NCBI GenBank assembly: GCA_938074135.1
Contig: CALJFL010000003.1
Span: forward strand, 1 to 23,708
Reading direction: 5' to 3'
Length of the DNA: 23,708 bases
Source: an uncultured Halieaceae bacterium
GTDB taxonomy: Bacteria > Pseudomonadota > Gammaproteobacteria > Pseudomonadales > Halieaceae
In this document: positions 22,939 through 23,708 of the stretch, piece by piece
Layout: every line of letters begins with the position of its first letter
Position numbering within the stretch: the first letter of the stretch is position 1
Program-made: the position numbers and the translations under genes
Notes under the pieces: model-generated
What the model was told of the DNA's origin: nothing
Seen by the model: only the letters and a program-made list of their open reading frames with translations
The model's database searches: none

Positions 22939-23708
22939 CCGGCAGTTGCCAGGGCTGAATAGCGCGGCTGGTCGATGGTCAGCTGTCCAGCCACGGTGGC
23001 GCGCAGGTGCTGTGCCAGGCCGGGCGTATCGAGCGCCAGGTCAGCACGCAATTTTTCAACCAACACCCAGCGCAAATCATCGAGATCTGCCGACTGCTGG
23101 GTCAGGGTCAGCAATCTTTGTAATTCCGCGGCGGCCAGGTCAGGCCCAAGAGTCAGTTCCCGCTGGGCAATCTGCAGGGAGTTGGCCGAGACCTTCGCCA
23201 GAAAGCCACCGCGTGCGTCCATTGCGGGTGCTACCTCCTCCTTGAGAAAATCGATGACGCCGGCCAGTAACTCGGCGGGCATGGGCAGCTGAGTTCCCTC
23301 TGCAATGGATTGCTCTGCCCCGGGTGGTGTGCCCGGGCCGGGGATAATGAGGTTGACGCAATCCATCTGTGCTTCGGAAGAGCGACGCCCTATCACGGGT
23401 CTTTCGAGGCTGGGCGTTTCGCCCGTACGCCAGGTACTGGCCATTTGTAATGTTGTCACAGCCCACCAGAACGAGCCGAAGACCTGCCAGAATTTCAGTT
23501 GCTCCTCACTAACGTCTACGCCGGTAACCTCCCGGTAGCCCGCCAGCAAATCGCTGATCTCGCCGAAGCCTCCCACCGGAAGATCACTGCGGCCGAAGCG
23601 CCAGGAATTGACGCACAGCCAACCCAGGTCGCGGATCGGATCGCCGATGTGAGCCAACTCCCAGTCCAGCACCGCATTGATACCCTGTGGCGTCACCATT
23701 AAATTGCC
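22935..23708 (-). CDS. APH-family phosphotransferase fused to DUF6285-like domain (5' end outside window)
   Basis: The last 257 residues of a longer protein; the frame is open to the right edge. The visible part begins GNLMV, the asparagine end of the HGDxxxGN kinase loop, then VLDWELAHIGDPIRDLGWLC with the metal-binding Asp15 of this fragment. This is the aminoglycoside-phosphotransferase/ACAD10-11 kinase family, some members of which phosphorylate 4-hydroxyacyl-CoAs. From about residue 142 the tail reads ELLAGVIDFLKEEVAPAM, AKVSANSLQIAQRELTLGP and LRATVAGQLTIDQPRY, which looks like DUF6285, usually a separate small protein beside the kinase. Fusion of the two is the odd point. Most of the kinase N-lobe is missing from the window. 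Confidence 0.85.
   Translation of the reverse strand, partial: GNLMVTPQGINAVLDWELAHIGDPIRDLGWLCVNSWRFGRSDLPVGGFGEISDLLAGYREVTGVDVSEEQLKFWQVFGSFWWAVTTLQMASTWRTGETPSLERPVIGRRSSEAQMDCVNLIIPGPGTPPGAEQSIAEGTQLPMPAELLAGVIDFLKEEVAPAMDARGGFLAKVSANSLQIAQRELTLGPDLAAAELQRLLTLTQQSADLDDLRWVLVEKLRADLALDTPGLAQHLRATVAGQLTIDQPRYSALATAG

Overview
The window looks like a chromosomal segment of a heterotrophic, probably marine gammaproteobacterium. The basis is a clear DbpA helicase, a purE-purK pair, Gram-negative style Shine-Dalgarno sites, moderately high G+C coding DNA, and a long run of acyl-CoA/oxygenase genes of the sort found in Halieaceae and Spongiibacteraceae-like genomes. The family-level placement is an inference and is not secure. 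No tRNA, rRNA, CRISPR array, transposase or phage gene was seen. There are 24 genes: 22 intact, one apparently frameshifted, and one cut by the right edge.

Positions 1-6000 form a housekeeping/bicarbonate block. A leftward operon starts at 3459 and encodes a 74-residue two-helix membrane protein, an SbtA-family sodium/bicarbonate symporter, PurE, PurK and, by an ATGA overlap with purK, a small Rap1a/Tai-like exported protein whose frame is broken once. A CbbR/CmpR-type LysR regulator diverges from it across an AT-rich gap with three AAATAGAT repeats. PurK consumes bicarbonate, so importer, regulator and consumer sit together. The leftmost 330 bases hold no gene but contain a 50-bp dyad centred on a 22-bp perfect palindrome. 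DbpA (4565-5953, minus) closes the block.

Positions 6100-23708 form an accessory catabolic region of short units on alternating strands: a PLP-dependent amino-acid decarboxylase; an LLM-class (F420/FMN-type) oxidoreductase; two acyl-CoA synthetases; two Rieske oxygenase alpha subunits, one with its own Rieske ferredoxin; a SIMPL-domain periplasmic protein; a DauA-like FAD D-amino-acid dehydrogenase with altered active-site residues; a cytochrome P450 with an ABM-domain protein; two SDR dehydrogenases; two tandem NTF2/SnoaL-like proteins; an alpha/beta hydrolase; and a phosphotransferase fused to a DUF6285-like tail. Together these could hydroxylate a hydrophobic, perhaps cyclic or terpenoid/steroid-like substrate, oxidise the alcohols, activate acids as CoA thioesters and hydrolyse intermediates. 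The actual substrate cannot be read from the sequence. No reductase for the P450 or the Rieske oxygenases is encoded here, so electrons must come from elsewhere in the genome.
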